DNA of 64,000 bases from Glycomyces sp. NRRL B-16210 (GCF_000719515.1 NZ_JOGR01000004.1:124001-188000); one strand, 5' to 3'; shown: positions 1 to 8,815, numbered from the stretch's first letter. Numbers and translations: made by a program. Notes: generated by a model from the letters alone, not told the origin.

Positions 1-89
1 AAGATCACCAGGCGTCTTCGAAGGTGAGCGTAACCGCCGGACCCTCCACCATGGGCCGAACGAGAGAAATGCTCGGGCAGGTCGGAGGG

Positions 90-560
90 TCAGTGGCCCT
101 CGTCGAAGTCCTCGGGCGTGACCTCTTCGAGGAACTCGCGGAACTTCTCCACTTCGTCCTCCTGGGTGTCGGGAAGGACCACGCCGGCCTCGTCCAGCAC
201 GGCGTCGGCGCACCAGATCGGGGCCTCGGTGCGCAGGGCGAGCGCGATGGCGTCGGAGGAGCGCGAGGAGACGCGGGTGCGCCCGTCGAGGACGAGCTCG
301 GCGAAGTACACCGTGTCGCGCAGCTCGGTGATCTCCACGGAGGTGAGGGTGGTGTCGAGGGCTTCGAGGACGTCCCGCATGAGGTCGTGGGTGAGCGGGC
401 GCGACAACTGCACGTCCTGCTGCTGGTAGGCGATCGCCGCGGCCTCGACCGTGCCGATCCAGATCGGCAGGTAGCGGTTGCCCTCGGTCTCCTTGAGCAG
501 GACCACCGGTTGGTTGCTCGGGAGTTCCACGCGGACCCCGACTACGGTCATCATCCGCAC
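90..560 (-). CDS. Bifunctional nuclease family protein (DUF151)
   Basis: A 156-residue protein of the DUF151/BFN family, recognised from the N-terminal VVGVRVELPSNQPVVLLKE and the central ILIG-like stretch YLPIWIGTVEAAAI. Plant members have in vitro RNase and DNase activity; the bacterial role is unsettled. The C-terminal 30 residues are strongly acidic. I chose the GTG at 560 because GGAGG lies seven bases before it; ATG codons at 554 and 551 are alternatives. The gene follows garA and gcvH on the same strand. In Mycobacterium tuberculosis a MerR gene sits between garA and the DUF151 gene; here that slot is only about 180 bases long and empty. Family sure, function not. Confidence 0.9.
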   Translation of the reverse strand: MRMMTVVGVRVELPSNQPVVLLKETEGNRYLPIWIGTVEAAAIAYQQQDVQLSRPLTHDLMRDVLEALDTTLTSVEITELRDTVYFAELVLDGRTRVSSRSSDAIALALRTEAPIWCADAVLDEAGVVLPDTQEDEVEKFREFLEEVTPEDFDEGH

Positions 561-742
561 CGGTTCGCCTCCAACGGGTTGCGTCCACTGCCTGCGGACC
601 CGCCGCGGGAGGTCCCGGGCGGGTCCTTGAAACTCTCGGCCTCGAAGCTCAAATCCTACTCGACGGGGCGCGCTGCGGGCGCTGCCCGACGGTCCTGCTC
701 GTCGTGATGCGCGCGGGGCGCACTCGGGCGGGGACCCGGTCC

Positions 743-1180
743 TCAGGCGGCGGCGGGCTTGGGCCCGGAGATGAACACCAGGCGGAACTTGCCGATCTGG
801 ACTTCGTCGCCGTTGCCGAGGCCGGCGGTCTCCACGCGCTCGCGGTTGACATAGGTGCCGTTGAGGCTGCCGACGTCGCGGACGGTGAACCCGGCCGCGT
901 CGCGGTGGAACTCGGCGTGGCGCCGGGAGACGGTCACGTCGTCGAGGAAGATGTCGGAGTCGGGGTGGCGCCCGGAGGTCGTCACTTCTTGGTTGAGCAG
1001 AAAGCGCGCGCCGGCGTTCGGTCCGCGGCGGACGATCAGCAGCGCGGTGCCCGCCGGAAGGGAGTCCGCCAAGCGGGCGGAATTGAGTTCCGCGTCGACC
1101 TCGCCGCTCTCCTGGAGAGCGGACAGGTTCATCGTGGCCGTCACATCCGGCGGAGGGAACTCGTCATTCGAACGCGTCAT
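743..1180 (-). CDS. garA: FHA-domain regulator, GarA/OdhI type
   Basis: A 145-residue cytoplasmic protein with one forkhead-associated domain at about residues 55-135. The phosphopeptide-binding signature is complete: GRHPDSD, SRRHAEF and GSLNGTYVNRERVE. In relatives, GarA/OdhI binds 2-oxoglutarate dehydrogenase and glutamate enzymes, and is switched off when a Ser/Thr kinase phosphorylates a threonine in the N-terminal tail, which the FHA domain then grips. Here the tail carries DVTATMNL, so T14 or T16 is the candidate site, although it is not the ETTS form of mycobacteria. The start at 1180 has GAAGGTGG upstream; a longer frame to 1309 is antisense to gcvH and unlikely. The next gene upstream is gcvH, the usual synteny. 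Confidence 0.9.
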   Translation of the reverse strand: MTRSNDEFPPPDVTATMNLSALQESGEVDAELNSARLADSLPAGTALLIVRRGPNAGARFLLNQEVTTSGRHPDSDIFLDDVTVSRRHAEFHRDAAGFTVRDVGSLNGTYVNRERVETAGLGNGDEVQIGKFRLVFISGPKPAAA

Positions 1181-1214
1181 GGATTGCCACCTTCTACAAG
1201 TCTGGACCCTCTGG

Positions 1215-1595
1215 TCACTCCGTAAGCTTCGCATACGCTCCGGCGTCGAGCAAAGCGCTGAGCGAGCTTGCATCCTCGACTTCGATGTCGAACATCCAGC
1301 CCGCCGCATAGGGGTCGCCGTTCACCAATTCCGGGGATTGCGACAATTCTGGATTGCAAGCAACGATCTTACCGGTCAACGGAGCGTACACGTCGGAGAC
1401 GCTCTTGGTCGACTCGACTTCGCCGACCACGTCGCCGGCCCGAACCTCGGTGCCCGCCTCCGGAAGCTGGACGTACACGACGTCGCCGAGCGCGCTCTGG
1501 GCGAAGTCGGTGATGCCGACGCGGACGACGCGGGCCTGCCCGCGCTCCTCGACCCACTCGTGCTCCGCGGTGTAACGCAGTTGCTCCGGAATCAC
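1215..1595 (-). CDS. gcvH: Glycine cleavage system H protein
   Basis: The 126-residue lipoyl carrier of the glycine cleavage system, shuttling the aminomethyl group from P to T protein. The lipoyl-lysine motif is visible as GEVESTKSVSDVYAP, together with the family marks EHEWVE near the N-terminus and NPELVNGDPY/GWM near the C-terminus. The GTG start at 1595 has GGGGAGC six bases upstream. P, T and L protein genes are not in the window, so this is the dispersed gcvH that travels with garA in actinobacteria. No glycine riboswitch is apparent in the 112 bases upstream. Confidence 0.97.
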   Translation of the reverse strand: MIPEQLRYTAEHEWVEERGQARVVRVGITDFAQSALGDVVYVQLPEAGTEVRAGDVVGEVESTKSVSDVYAPLTGKIVACNPELSQSPELVNGDPYAAGWMFDIEVEDASSLSALLDAGAYAKLTE

Positions 1596-1707
1596 CTGGC
1601 GCTCCCCTCTGAGGAAACCCGCGCGGCGGCGGGTCGGACGCCCATGACGGTATCGCCCGGCGCGGGGCCGTCTGCGGCGGGGCGGCGGGGCGTGACCGAC
1701 TCCCCGC

Positions 1708-2313
1708 TCAGGCCAGGGCGCCGGCCTGGGGGCTGCGCTCGCGCAGCAGTCCGGCGGCCTGGCGCAGGTAGACGAGGGCGGCGAGCCAGTACAGGCCCAG
1801 GCCCCACCACGCCAGGGCCCAGCCCAGCGGGGCGGCCCACGCCGAGGCGTCCTCGACCAGGCCGGCGATGACGAGCACCGGGAAGGACATGAACACCACG
1901 GTCGTGGCGGCCTTGCCGAGGAAGTGCACCTGGGGCGGGGCGAAGCCGTGCCAGCGCAGGACGATCACGATGGAGACCAGGACCGCCTCGCGCACGAGGA
2001 CGGCGACGGTGAACAGCCACGGCAGCAGTCCGATGAAGGTGAGCACGAGCAGCGAGGAGAGGATGTAGAGCCGGTCGACGAAGGGGTCGAGGAGGCGTCC
2101 GAGCTTGGAGACCTGGTTCATGTGGCGGGCCATCTGGCCGTCGACCCAGTCGGTGCCGCCGCCCACGGCGAGGACGAGGGCGGCCTGCCAGTAGTACTCG
2201 GTGGCCAGGAGGAGGTAGCAGAACAGGGGGATGCCGAGCAGCCGGATGGCGGTGACCAGGTTGGGCCACGTCCATACGCCCCAGCCGGGCGGCGCTGCTG
2301 CTGACTTGCTCAA
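1708..2313 (-). CDS. CDP-alcohol phosphatidyltransferase (PgsA family)
   Basis: A 201-residue integral membrane enzyme that transfers a phosphatidyl group from CDP-diacylglycerol to an alcohol such as glycerol-3-phosphate or inositol phosphate. The full CDP-OH-P signature is present: DWVDGQMARHMNQVSK followed by LGRLLDPFVDR, giving DGxxAR, G and two further Asp at the usual spacing. About five to six membrane segments follow. I set the start at the TTG at 2313 because AGAGGAC precedes it; an upstream continuation is arginine-rich shadow. It sits 112 bases upstream of gcvH, as pgsA2 is near gcvH in M. tuberculosis. The acceptor alcohol cannot be told from sequence. Confidence 0.88.
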   Translation of the reverse strand: MSKSAAAPPGWGVWTWPNLVTAIRLLGIPLFCYLLLATEYYWQAALVLAVGGGTDWVDGQMARHMNQVSKLGRLLDPFVDRLYILSSLLVLTFIGLLPWLFTVAVLVREAVLVSIVIVLRWHGFAPPQVHFLGKAATTVVFMSFPVLVIAGLVEDASAWAAPLGWALAWWGLGLYWLAALVYLRQAAGLLRERSPQAGALA

Positions 2314-2635
2314 GTCGGTCCTCTCGGCGGGCTTCGGCGTCGTGCGACGGCCGTCGGCCCTGGGTCGGTCTCCTCTCGCCAGCCGGTGCGGCGGGCGGTC
2401 CGTGCGGTGCGTCGATCCGCCGGCGCACGGTGCGGTGCGGTGGGCGGATCGGTCGGTTCGGTGGGTGTACCGCGATTCTAGCCGCAGGGTCCGACGCCTG
2501 TGTCGCGGAAATGCGCGGTCGCATCGCGGAGCGTGCGGGCGCGGGGGCGGTTTCGCGAGCTGGGGCCGGGGCCGGTCGCTCCTGTGGGGAGTCGGGCGGT
2601 GACGGCGGCGGTGGGAAAACGTGACGGGAAACAAC
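2314..2635. other. Intergenic region, no gene seen
   Basis: About 320 bases with no credible reading frame. The middle holds a low-complexity run of GGTGCGGTGC-type words at about 2400-2465. A TAGAAT hexamer read on the minus strand at 2475-2480 is the best -10 candidate for the phosphatidyltransferase gene, implying a leader of about 155 bases; no clear -35 accompanies it. Confidence 0.4.
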
Positions 2636-2663
2636 CCGAGCCGGCCCGCGCGGGCCGGCTCGG
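2636..2663 (-). terminator. Perfect 28-base palindrome, likely terminator
   Basis: Arms CCGAGCCGGCCCGC and GCGGGCCGGCTCGG pair without mismatch or spacer. It lies 15 bases past the stop of the membrane protein gene and on that strand is followed by GTTGTTTCCC, a weak U-rich tail. Confidence 0.7.
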
Positions 2664-2678
2664 TGCGTCGTGCGGCGC

Positions 2679-3308
2679 TCAGGCGGCGGGGGCGCCGGGG
2701 ATGAACGTCTGCGGGGTCTCCTTGCGGAAGAACGCGTTCGAGGCCGGGACGGCCAGCAGGACGATGACCAGGAGCGAGCCGACGGTCGCCAGGGCGAACA
2801 GTCCGTAGTCGACGATGCCCGCCCACGCGGGGTAGGCGCCGAAGACGGCGTCGAACAGGGCCGCGGCGTCGAGGTCCTCGGGGCCGCCGGTGGCCTCGAT
2901 GCCGGCCTGGAGGAGGTCGGCGGCGAGCAGTTGCGAGAAGGCCAGGAAGCCGCCGCACAGCAGCACCAGCGGCTGCACGATCCAGGTGATGACGCGCGCC
3001 GGGCGCTTGCCGGCGCCGTTGAGCAGGGCCAGGACGATCAGGAGGAGGGCGGCGACGACCGGGCCGATGAGCGCGATGCCGCCGAATTCGAAGGTGGTGC
3101 CCTCGGGCAGGTCGGACAGGGAGTAGCCCTGGGCGTCGAGTTCGGCTTCGGCGGCGGCCTGGGCGTCGGCGCCGTAGAGCAGGCCGGTGACGGCCTGGGC
3201 GATCACGAACACGGCGAGCAGGATCTGGAGCCACACCGCGACCGTCACCGCCCCGGGGCGGGTCTTGGCGGCGGCCGGCTCGGTCGGGGTCTCGGGCGGA
3301 ATGGACAT
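2679..3308 (-). CDS. Four-segment membrane protein of unknown function
   Basis: A 209-residue protein I do not recognise. A short proline-rich N-terminus is followed by a hydrophobic segment near residues 22-45, a small polar loop containing AAEAELDAQGYSLSDLPEGT, then segments near 75-95, 105-130 and 165-188, ending in a short polar tail. This layout is typical of small actinobacterial membrane proteins with no assigned role. It stands alone between the sugar-transport operon and the phosphatidyltransferase gene, all on the minus strand, and has its own terminator downstream, so it is probably a separate unit. Confidence 0.6.
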   Translation of the reverse strand: MSIPPETPTEPAAAKTRPGAVTVAVWLQILLAVFVIAQAVTGLLYGADAQAAAEAELDAQGYSLSDLPEGTTFEFGGIALIGPVVAALLLIVLALLNGAGKRPARVITWIVQPLVLLCGGFLAFSQLLAADLLQAGIEATGGPEDLDAAALFDAVFGAYPAWAGIVDYGLFALATVGSLLVIVLLAVPASNAFFRKETPQTFIPGAPAA

Positions 3309-3470
3309 GGGTGCCTCCGTGCGGGTTCACGGTCGCCCGCAGGAGCGGACGGGCCACGGTGCCTGTTCGCAGACTGGGGGTGTGCTCCTCCCCCAACGCT
3401 AGCAAGCATCGAAGACCGTCGCTGGAAGGAACACCGGTCCTCCTTGAGCACGACTGGGCGGGCCCGGGGG

Positions 3471-4058
3471 CTACTCCTCTCGGGCGAGGCTCCTGCGGCG
3501 CACGGCCACCGCCGCGCCCACCAGGCACCCGGCCATCGGGACGACCAGCAGCCACAGGGCCCACGTGGACACCGCGGTCACGAGCAGGCCGCCCAGGAGG
3601 ATGCCGGTGCCGCCCGGGTCCGAGCGGGTCTGGGCCAGAGCGGCGGCGAACAGGTCCTTCCAGCGGGACCCGGGTTCCCAGAGCGAGGCGGCGCGCAGCA
3701 GGACGGTCGCGGCGAGGCCGGCGACGAGGAAGGTGGCCAGGGCGAATCCGGGCCGGTAGGGCACGCCTTCTTGGGCGAGGACGACGAGGTTGAGCCCCAA
3801 CAGGAGCGCGGCGCCGACCATGGCCAGTCCGACGGGCCAGGAGGTGCGCCAGGCGGCGGCGAAGTCAGACCAGAACCGGCCCCAGGAGGCGCTCTCGCCT
3901 TCGGTGTGGGCGGCGAGGTGGCGCGATCCGGCCGCCAGCGCCGCCGGGATGGTGACGATCCCTAGTGCGGCGAGGGCGATCCAGACGCCGGTGAGCAGGC
4001 ATTCGGCGAAGAGCGCGAACCCTTCGCCGAATGCCCGTCCTCGCGGTGCGCGGGCCAC
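3471..4058 (-). CDS. DUF624 (YesL-like) membrane protein
   Basis: A 195-residue protein of the DUF624 family, recognised by the N-terminal GEGFALFAECLLTGVWIALAALG followed by TIPAALAAGSRHLAA and four more hydrophobic segments. YesL of Bacillus sits in a rhamnogalacturonan gene cluster, and DUF624 genes habitually close sugar ABC-importer operons; the biochemical role is unknown. The GTG start at 4058 lies two bases after the stop of the upstream permease gene, so the two are almost certainly translated from one mRNA. It is the last gene of the rhamnose operon. An accessory role in import is inference from position only. Confidence 0.8.
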   Translation of the reverse strand: MARAPRGRAFGEGFALFAECLLTGVWIALAALGIVTIPAALAAGSRHLAAHTEGESASWGRFWSDFAAAWRTSWPVGLAMVGAALLLGLNLVVLAQEGVPYRPGFALATFLVAGLAATVLLRAASLWEPGSRWKDLFAAALAQTRSDPGGTGILLGGLLVTAVSTWALWLLVVPMAGCLVGAAVAVRRRSLAREE

Positions 4059-4060
4059 GG

Positions 4061-4948
4061 TCAGCCCTTGACGCCGGAGGTCGCGATGCCTCTGATGAGG
4101 AACTTCTGGAAGACCAGGAAGAACAGTACGACCGGCACCAGCGACAGGAGCGTCATGGCCATCATGCCGCCGTAGTTGGAGACGCCTTCGCTGTTGGAGT
4201 AGGACTGGAGCAGCCTCGGGATCGGGAATTTCTCCATGTCGTAAAGGTAGATCAGCGGGCCGAGGAAGTCGTTCCACGACCAGATGAACGTGAAGATCGA
4301 GGAGGTGACGACCGCCGGGCGCAGCAGCGGCAGCAGGATCGAGAAGAAGACCCGGAAGTGCCCGGCCCCGTCGAGGGTCGCGGCCTGGTCGAGTTCTCTG
4401 GGGATGCCGCGGATGAACTGGATGTAGAGGAACACGAAGAACGAGTCCAGGGCGAGGAACTTGCCGATGACCAGGGGCACGTAGGTGTTGGTCAGTTCCA
4501 GTTCGGAGAAGATCAGGTACTGCGGGATGAGCATGACCTGGGAGGGCAGCAGCAGTGTGGCGATGACGATGCCGAGCATGGCGGCGCGGCCGGGGAAGCG
4601 GAGGCGTCCCAGGGCGTAGGCGGTCATCGAGCAGGAGATGACGACGCCGATGACCGACAGTCCGGCGATGGCGAAGGAGTTCCAGAAGAACTGCCACAGC
4701 GGGATGCCCGCGAGGCCGTCGAAGGCGTTCGCGAAGTGCTCCCAGGTGATGGTCGCCGGCCATAGCGCGGTGTCGGTGATGATGTCGCGGTTGCCTTTGA
4801 GTGAGGCGGTGACGACCCACAGCAGCGGGTAGAGCACGACGGCCAGGACCGCGAGCATGGTCACGTGCCACAGGGCGTCCTTGGCGCGGTCGGAGGCGGG
4901 CCTGCGGTTGCGGACGAGGGTGCGTCCGCTTTCGGTCTGGACGGTCAC
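4061..4948 (-). CDS. Sugar ABC transporter permease, MalG type
   Basis: A 295-residue inner-membrane permease of the CUT1 family, one half of the channel of a sugar importer. Six membrane segments are visible; the EAA loop that docks on the ATPase reads ELDQAATLDGAGHFRVFFSILLP. The C-terminus FLIRGIATSGVKG is typical of MalG homologues. The GTG start at 4948 overlaps the stop of the partner permease (GTGA) and has GGGGAGGA upstream, so it is translationally coupled. No ATPase gene is in the operon, so a shared MsiK-like ATPase elsewhere is likely, as in streptomycetes. Substrate is inferred from the rhamnose genes upstream. Confidence 0.92.
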   Translation of the reverse strand: MTVQTESGRTLVRNRRPASDRAKDALWHVTMLAVLAVVLYPLLWVVTASLKGNRDIITDTALWPATITWEHFANAFDGLAGIPLWQFFWNSFAIAGLSVIGVVISCSMTAYALGRLRFPGRAAMLGIVIATLLLPSQVMLIPQYLIFSELELTNTYVPLVIGKFLALDSFFVFLYIQFIRGIPRELDQAATLDGAGHFRVFFSILLPLLRPAVVTSSIFTFIWSWNDFLGPLIYLYDMEKFPIPRLLQSYSNSEGVSNYGGMMAMTLLSLVPVVLFFLVFQKFLIRGIATSGVKG

Positions 4949-5940
4949 TTGTCCTCCCCTGCGTAGAACACGAGCCGTTTGGCCGCGCGGAACATGACGG
5001 CGGTGACCAGGCCGACGGCCAGGACCAGCAGCCAGGCGTACGCCGAGGCGTAGCCCATGCGGAAGTCGGTGAACGCCAGCGTGTAGATCCGCACGGTGTA
5101 GAACAGGGTCGACCAGGCGGGTGATCCGGATTCGCCGCCGATGATGTAGGCCGAGCCGAAGACCTGGAAGGCGCCGACGGTCTCCATGAGGACGTTGAAG
5201 AAGATGACCGGCGAGAGCATCGGCAACGTGATGCGGACGAACTTGTGCCATTTGCCGGCGCCGTCGACGTCGGCGGCCTCATAGAGCTCCTGGGGGACCT
5301 GCATGAGGCCGGCGAGGAAGATGACCATCGGCGCGCCGAAGCTCCAGACCGCGAGCAGGACGAGCATGAGGATGGAGACCGAGGGGTTGCCGAGGAAGCC
5401 GCCGCCGTCCCATCCGAAGACGCCCATGAACCGGTCCTGGACGCCGCCGTTGGCGAACAGGGCCTTCCAGATGAGGGCGACGCCGACGCTCATGGCGATC
5501 AGGGAGGGCATGTAGAAGGCGGCGCGGTAGAAGGACATGCCTCGGCGGCGCTGGGACAGCAGCATGGCCACGGCGAGGGAGGCGACGAGTTTGACCGGGA
5601 CGGCCAGCACTACGTACAGGAGGGTGACGCGGACGGCGCGGTAGAACATCGGGTCGTTGAAGACGGCCGTGTAGTTGTCCAGGCCGATCCACTCGCCGCC
5701 GCGGATGAGGTGGTAGTCGGTGAACGACAGGTACAGCGACCAGGCCATCGGTCCGATGGTCAAGATCGCGGTGCCGATGATCCAGGGGATCATGAAGGCG
5801 TAGCCGGCGAGGCGCTCACCTCCGCGGATCGCCGAGGAGCGGCGCTTGGCCGCTCCTCGGGTCGCACGGACCGGTGGCGCTCCGGGTGTACCGCCGGAGC
5901 CCGCTCGGGGCTCGGCGGCGGTGGAGGGAGACGCTGACAC
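4945..5940 (-). CDS. Sugar ABC transporter permease, MalF type
   Basis: A 331-residue CUT1-family permease, partner of the MalG-type protein just downstream. An alanine/proline-rich cytoplasmic N-terminus of about 45 residues precedes the first segment GYAFMIPWIIGTAILTIGP; five more segments follow. The EAA loop reads ELYEAADVDGAGKWHKFVRITLP. The GTG at 5940 is preceded by AGGAAA at good spacing and lies 20 bases after the binding-protein stop. The first 40 residues are low complexity and could be shorter if a later start is used. Confidence 0.92.
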   Translation of the reverse strand: MSASPSTAAEPRAGSGGTPGAPPVRATRGAAKRRSSAIRGGERLAGYAFMIPWIIGTAILTIGPMAWSLYLSFTDYHLIRGGEWIGLDNYTAVFNDPMFYRAVRVTLLYVVLAVPVKLVASLAVAMLLSQRRRGMSFYRAAFYMPSLIAMSVGVALIWKALFANGGVQDRFMGVFGWDGGGFLGNPSVSILMLVLLAVWSFGAPMVIFLAGLMQVPQELYEAADVDGAGKWHKFVRITLPMLSPVIFFNVLMETVGAFQVFGSAYIIGGESGSPAWSTLFYTVRIYTLAFTDFRMGYASAYAWLLVLAVGLVTAVMFRAAKRLVFYAGEDK

Positions 5941-5960
5941 GGCTGGTTTCCTATCCGTTC

Positions 5961-7259
5961 CTACTGCTCGGCCGCGAGCAGGGTCTCTGCTTCGGTGAAG
6001 AAGGTGTCGGCCGCGTCGGCCGGCGTCATCGTCTCGTAGAGGACCTGCTCGTAGATCTCGCCGAACTTCGCCTCGATCGCTCCGGTCGCCGAGGGCGGCG
6101 GGGGCGGGGGCGTGGTCAGGTACTGCTCGACGCTCGCCTCGTAGTCGAGGACCTGCTGGGAGATCTCGTCGACCACGACGTTCTCGCGGCCCACGCTGGT
6201 GGCGGGGATGCCGCGGTTGGTGCCGAGGATGGCGATGGCCTCGGGGTCGGTGAGCAGGAAGTCGATGAGCTGGGCGGACTGCTCGGCGTGGTCGGTGGTC
6301 GCCGAGATGCACAGCTGCATCGAGGGCTTGAGGTACAGGCCGATGCTGGAGGGGTCGTCGGTCGGCGGCGCCGCGAGGGCGAGCGAGCCGCCGTTCTCGG
6401 CGACGGTGGGCGCGTACCAGGCCAGGAAGTTGTCCCAGCCGAGGTCGGCGCCGAGCTGGTCGAGCACGAAGCCGTTCTCGGGCGCCCACTGGGTGGTCAC
6501 GTCGATCGGCGGGACCGCGCCGTCGGTGTGGAGGCCGGCGTTGCGCGACCACCAGGCGGTGAGTTCGCTCTTGTCGAAGTTGAGCGCGGTGCCGTCCTCG
6601 GTGTAGAAGCTGCCGCCCTGCTGGCGCAGCCACAGCTCCATGAAGTGGTACTGGCCGGCGTAGTCGCCGCCGCCCCATTGGCTGCCCGAGCCCAGTTCGG
6701 CGGTGACCGAGGCGATGGCCTGGTGGTAGTCGTCCCAGGTGTAGCCGGGTTCGAGTTCGACGCCGGCGGCCTCGTACCAGTCGGAGCGGTAGATCAGGCC
6801 GAGGGTGTTCCCGGCGATCGGCACGGCGACCAGCTCGTCGTTGACGTAGCCGGTGTCGAGGAAGCCTTCGATGAACTGGGAGGTGTCGACCAGGCCTTCG
6901 AGCGGCAGGAGCATGCCGTTGCTGCCGAACTGGAGCAGCCGCGAGTAGTCCATGTTGAGCACGTCGGGCAGGTCCCTGCCGGCCATGCGGGTGGTCATCG
7001 ACTCCCAGTAGGTGGGGAAGTCGGAGAAGTTGGTGCGGACCTTGATGCCCTCGTTCTTCTCCTGGAACAGGTCGACCGCCTGCTGGGTGATGTCGGCGCG
7101 GGCCTCGTCGCCCCACCATTCGAAGCTGATCTGGATCGGGTCGTCGGCCGTCCCGGCCGGCCCGTCGTCGCCGCACGCGGCGGCGGCGCCGAGCGCCGCG
7201 GTGGCCGCGGCGCCGGTGAGCAGGGTCCGGCGCTTGGCGCGGTGGGAATTGTTGATCAT
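5961..7259 (-). CDS. Sugar ABC transporter substrate-binding lipoprotein
   Basis: A 432-residue extracytoplasmic binding protein of the CUT1 importer. The N-terminus combines a twin-arginine motif (RRTLLTG at residues 10-16) with a lipobox ending in Cys29 (GAAAACG), so it is probably exported folded by Tat and then lipidated. The mature part has the family pattern ISFEWWGDEARADITQQAVDLF and a poly-proline patch (PPPPPPS) near residue 380. The ATG at 7259 has AAGGAGAAG upstream. It follows rhamnulokinase by 59 bases, in the same operon, so rhamnose or a rhamnose-containing oligosaccharide is the expected ligand. Confidence 0.9.
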   Translation of the reverse strand: MINNSHRAKRRTLLTGAAATAALGAAAACGDDGPAGTADDPIQISFEWWGDEARADITQQAVDLFQEKNEGIKVRTNFSDFPTYWESMTTRMAGRDLPDVLNMDYSRLLQFGSNGMLLPLEGLVDTSQFIEGFLDTGYVNDELVAVPIAGNTLGLIYRSDWYEAAGVELEPGYTWDDYHQAIASVTAELGSGSQWGGGDYAGQYHFMELWLRQQGGSFYTEDGTALNFDKSELTAWWSRNAGLHTDGAVPPIDVTTQWAPENGFVLDQLGADLGWDNFLAWYAPTVAENGGSLALAAPPTDDPSSIGLYLKPSMQLCISATTDHAEQSAQLIDFLLTDPEAIAILGTNRGIPATSVGRENVVVDEISQQVLDYEASVEQYLTTPPPPPPSATGAIEAKFGEIYEQVLYETMTPADAADTFFTEAETLLAAEQ

Positions 7260-7318
7260 CGTCGATCTTCTCCTTCTTGCATGAGGGGTCCCGCCGGTGG
7301 CGGGCCGTCAGGATCTAT

Positions 7319-8815
7319 TCAGTTGCTCCGCCGCCCGGTCGGGGCGGCTGCGGAGGGTTCGCGGCGCTGCTCGGCGATTCGCGAGGCAGCGCGTTCCCAG
7401 GGGCCTTGGGGCCCTTGGGGCGTGTGTCGTCGGGGTCGGGCCGAGGCGCGGGCGGCTTCGCGGCGGGCCTCGGTGCCGGGGGGTATGAGGCCGAGGGCCT
7501 GGGCTTGGATGAGGGCGTTGCCCAGGGCGGTGGCCTCGTCGGGTCCGGCCAGGACGGTCAGGCCGGTCGCGTCGGCCGTCCGCTGGCACAGCAGGGCGTT
7601 GTTCGAGCCGCCGCCGACGATGTGGACGGCCTCGATCGGTGTGCCGGTGAGGCCTTGGAGGGAGGCGAGGGCGCGGCGGTGGGCGAGGGCGAGCGAGTCG
7701 ATGACGCACGCGGTGATCTCGGCCGGGCTCTGGGGCACCGGCTGGCCGGTCTCGGCGCAGTAGTCGCGCAGGCGCTGGGGCATGTCGCCGGGTTCGGTGA
7801 AGCGCGGATCGTCGGGGTCGACGACCGAGCGCAGCACGTCGACGTCGGCGGCCGCGGCGAGCAGCGCGGGCAGGTCGGTCTCCAGGCCTTGGCGGCGCCA
7901 GGTGTGGATCGACTCGCTCAGCAGCCACAGGCCGGCGACGTTGCGCAGGAACCGGATCCGGCCGTCGGCGCCGCGCTCGTTGGTGAACCCGGCTTCGAGG
8001 GCCTCGGGCCCGGTAATGGCGTCGGCGCGTTCGACGCCGACGAGCGACCAGGTGCCGCAGGAGATGTAGGCGGCGTCGTCGCTCTCGTAGGGGACGGCGG
8101 CGACGGCGGCGGCCGTGTCGTGGCTGGCGGTGGCGACCACCTTGGTTCCGCCGACGAGGCCGGTGGCTTCGGCGACGTCGGGGAGCAGGCCGCCGAGGAC
8201 CGTCCCGGTGGGGGTGATCGCGCCGAGCAGGGCGGGGTCGAATCCGGCCGCGGCGCACAGTTCGGTGCGCCAGGTACCGGTGGCGAGGTCGACCAGGCCG
8301 GTTGTGGAGGCGTTGGTCGCCTCGCATGAGGTCTGGCCGCCGAGCCAGTAGGAGAGCAGGTCGGGGACGAGCAGGAGCCGGTCGGCCGCGGCCAGGGCGG
8401 CGGGCGATTCGGCCGCGAGCTGGAAGAGGGTGTTGAACGGCTGCGGCTGGATGCCGGTGCGCGCGAACACTTCCTGCGCGTCGATGCGGGCCAGGAGGGC
8501 GTCGCGGGCGGGGGCGTTCCTGGCGTCGCGGTAGCAGACGGGGTTGGCGATCAGGTGGCCTTCGGGGTCGAGGAGGCCGTAGTCGACCGCCCAGGCGTCG
8601 ACGGCGACCGATTCGGCCTCGCCGCCGAGGGTGCGCAGGCCTTCGAGCAGGCCCGACCACAGGCCGAGGATCTCCCAGTAGAGGCGGCCGCGCACGGCCA
8701 CGGCCCGGTTGGGGAACCGCGCGGCCTCGGTGAGGTCGATCCGGTTGCCTTCGACGCGGGCGGCCATGACGCGCCCTGAGGACGCGCCGAGGTCGACTGC
8801 CGCCAGGACGCTCAT
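7319..8815 (-). CDS. rhaB: Rhamnulokinase
   Basis: A 498-residue FGGY-family sugar kinase that phosphorylates L-rhamnulose at O1. The N-terminal phosphate motif AAVDLGASSGRVMAA, the VDAWAVDYGLLD segment, the middle DTAAAVAAVP loop and the C-terminal VHIVGGGSNNALLCQRTADATG identify the RhaB branch rather than xylulokinase or glycerol kinase. The ATG at 8815 overlaps the stop of the aldolase/dehydrogenase gene (ATGA), so expression is coupled. The last 40 or so residues are an Arg/Pro/Gln-rich tail not needed for the kinase fold; it may be real or may reflect a lost earlier stop. Confidence 0.94.
   Translation of the reverse strand: MSVLAAVDLGASSGRVMAARVEGNRIDLTEAARFPNRAVAVRGRLYWEILGLWSGLLEGLRTLGGEAESVAVDAWAVDYGLLDPEGHLIANPVCYRDARNAPARDALLARIDAQEVFARTGIQPQPFNTLFQLAAESPAALAAADRLLLVPDLLSYWLGGQTSCEATNASTTGLVDLATGTWRTELCAAAGFDPALLGAITPTGTVLGGLLPDVAEATGLVGGTKVVATASHDTAAAVAAVPYESDDAAYISCGTWSLVGVERADAITGPEALEAGFTNERGADGRIRFLRNVAGLWLLSESIHTWRRQGLETDLPALLAAAADVDVLRSVVDPDDPRFTEPGDMPQRLRDYCAETGQPVPQSPAEITACVIDSLALAHRRALASLQGLTGTPIEAVHIVGGGSNNALLCQRTADATGLTVLAGPDEATALGNALIQAQALGLIPPGTEARREAARASARPRRHTPQGPQGPWERAASRIAEQRREPSAAAPTGRRSN

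Noticed and set aside
1..89. 15-codon minus-strand frame starting at 52
   Set aside because: Too short, no ribosome site, and no similarity to the MerR gene expected in this neighbourhood.
1596..1707. Glycine riboswitch or 17-codon upstream peptide before gcvH
   Set aside because: No paired aptamer pattern is visible; the short frame starting at 1645 has no ribosome site or family resemblance.
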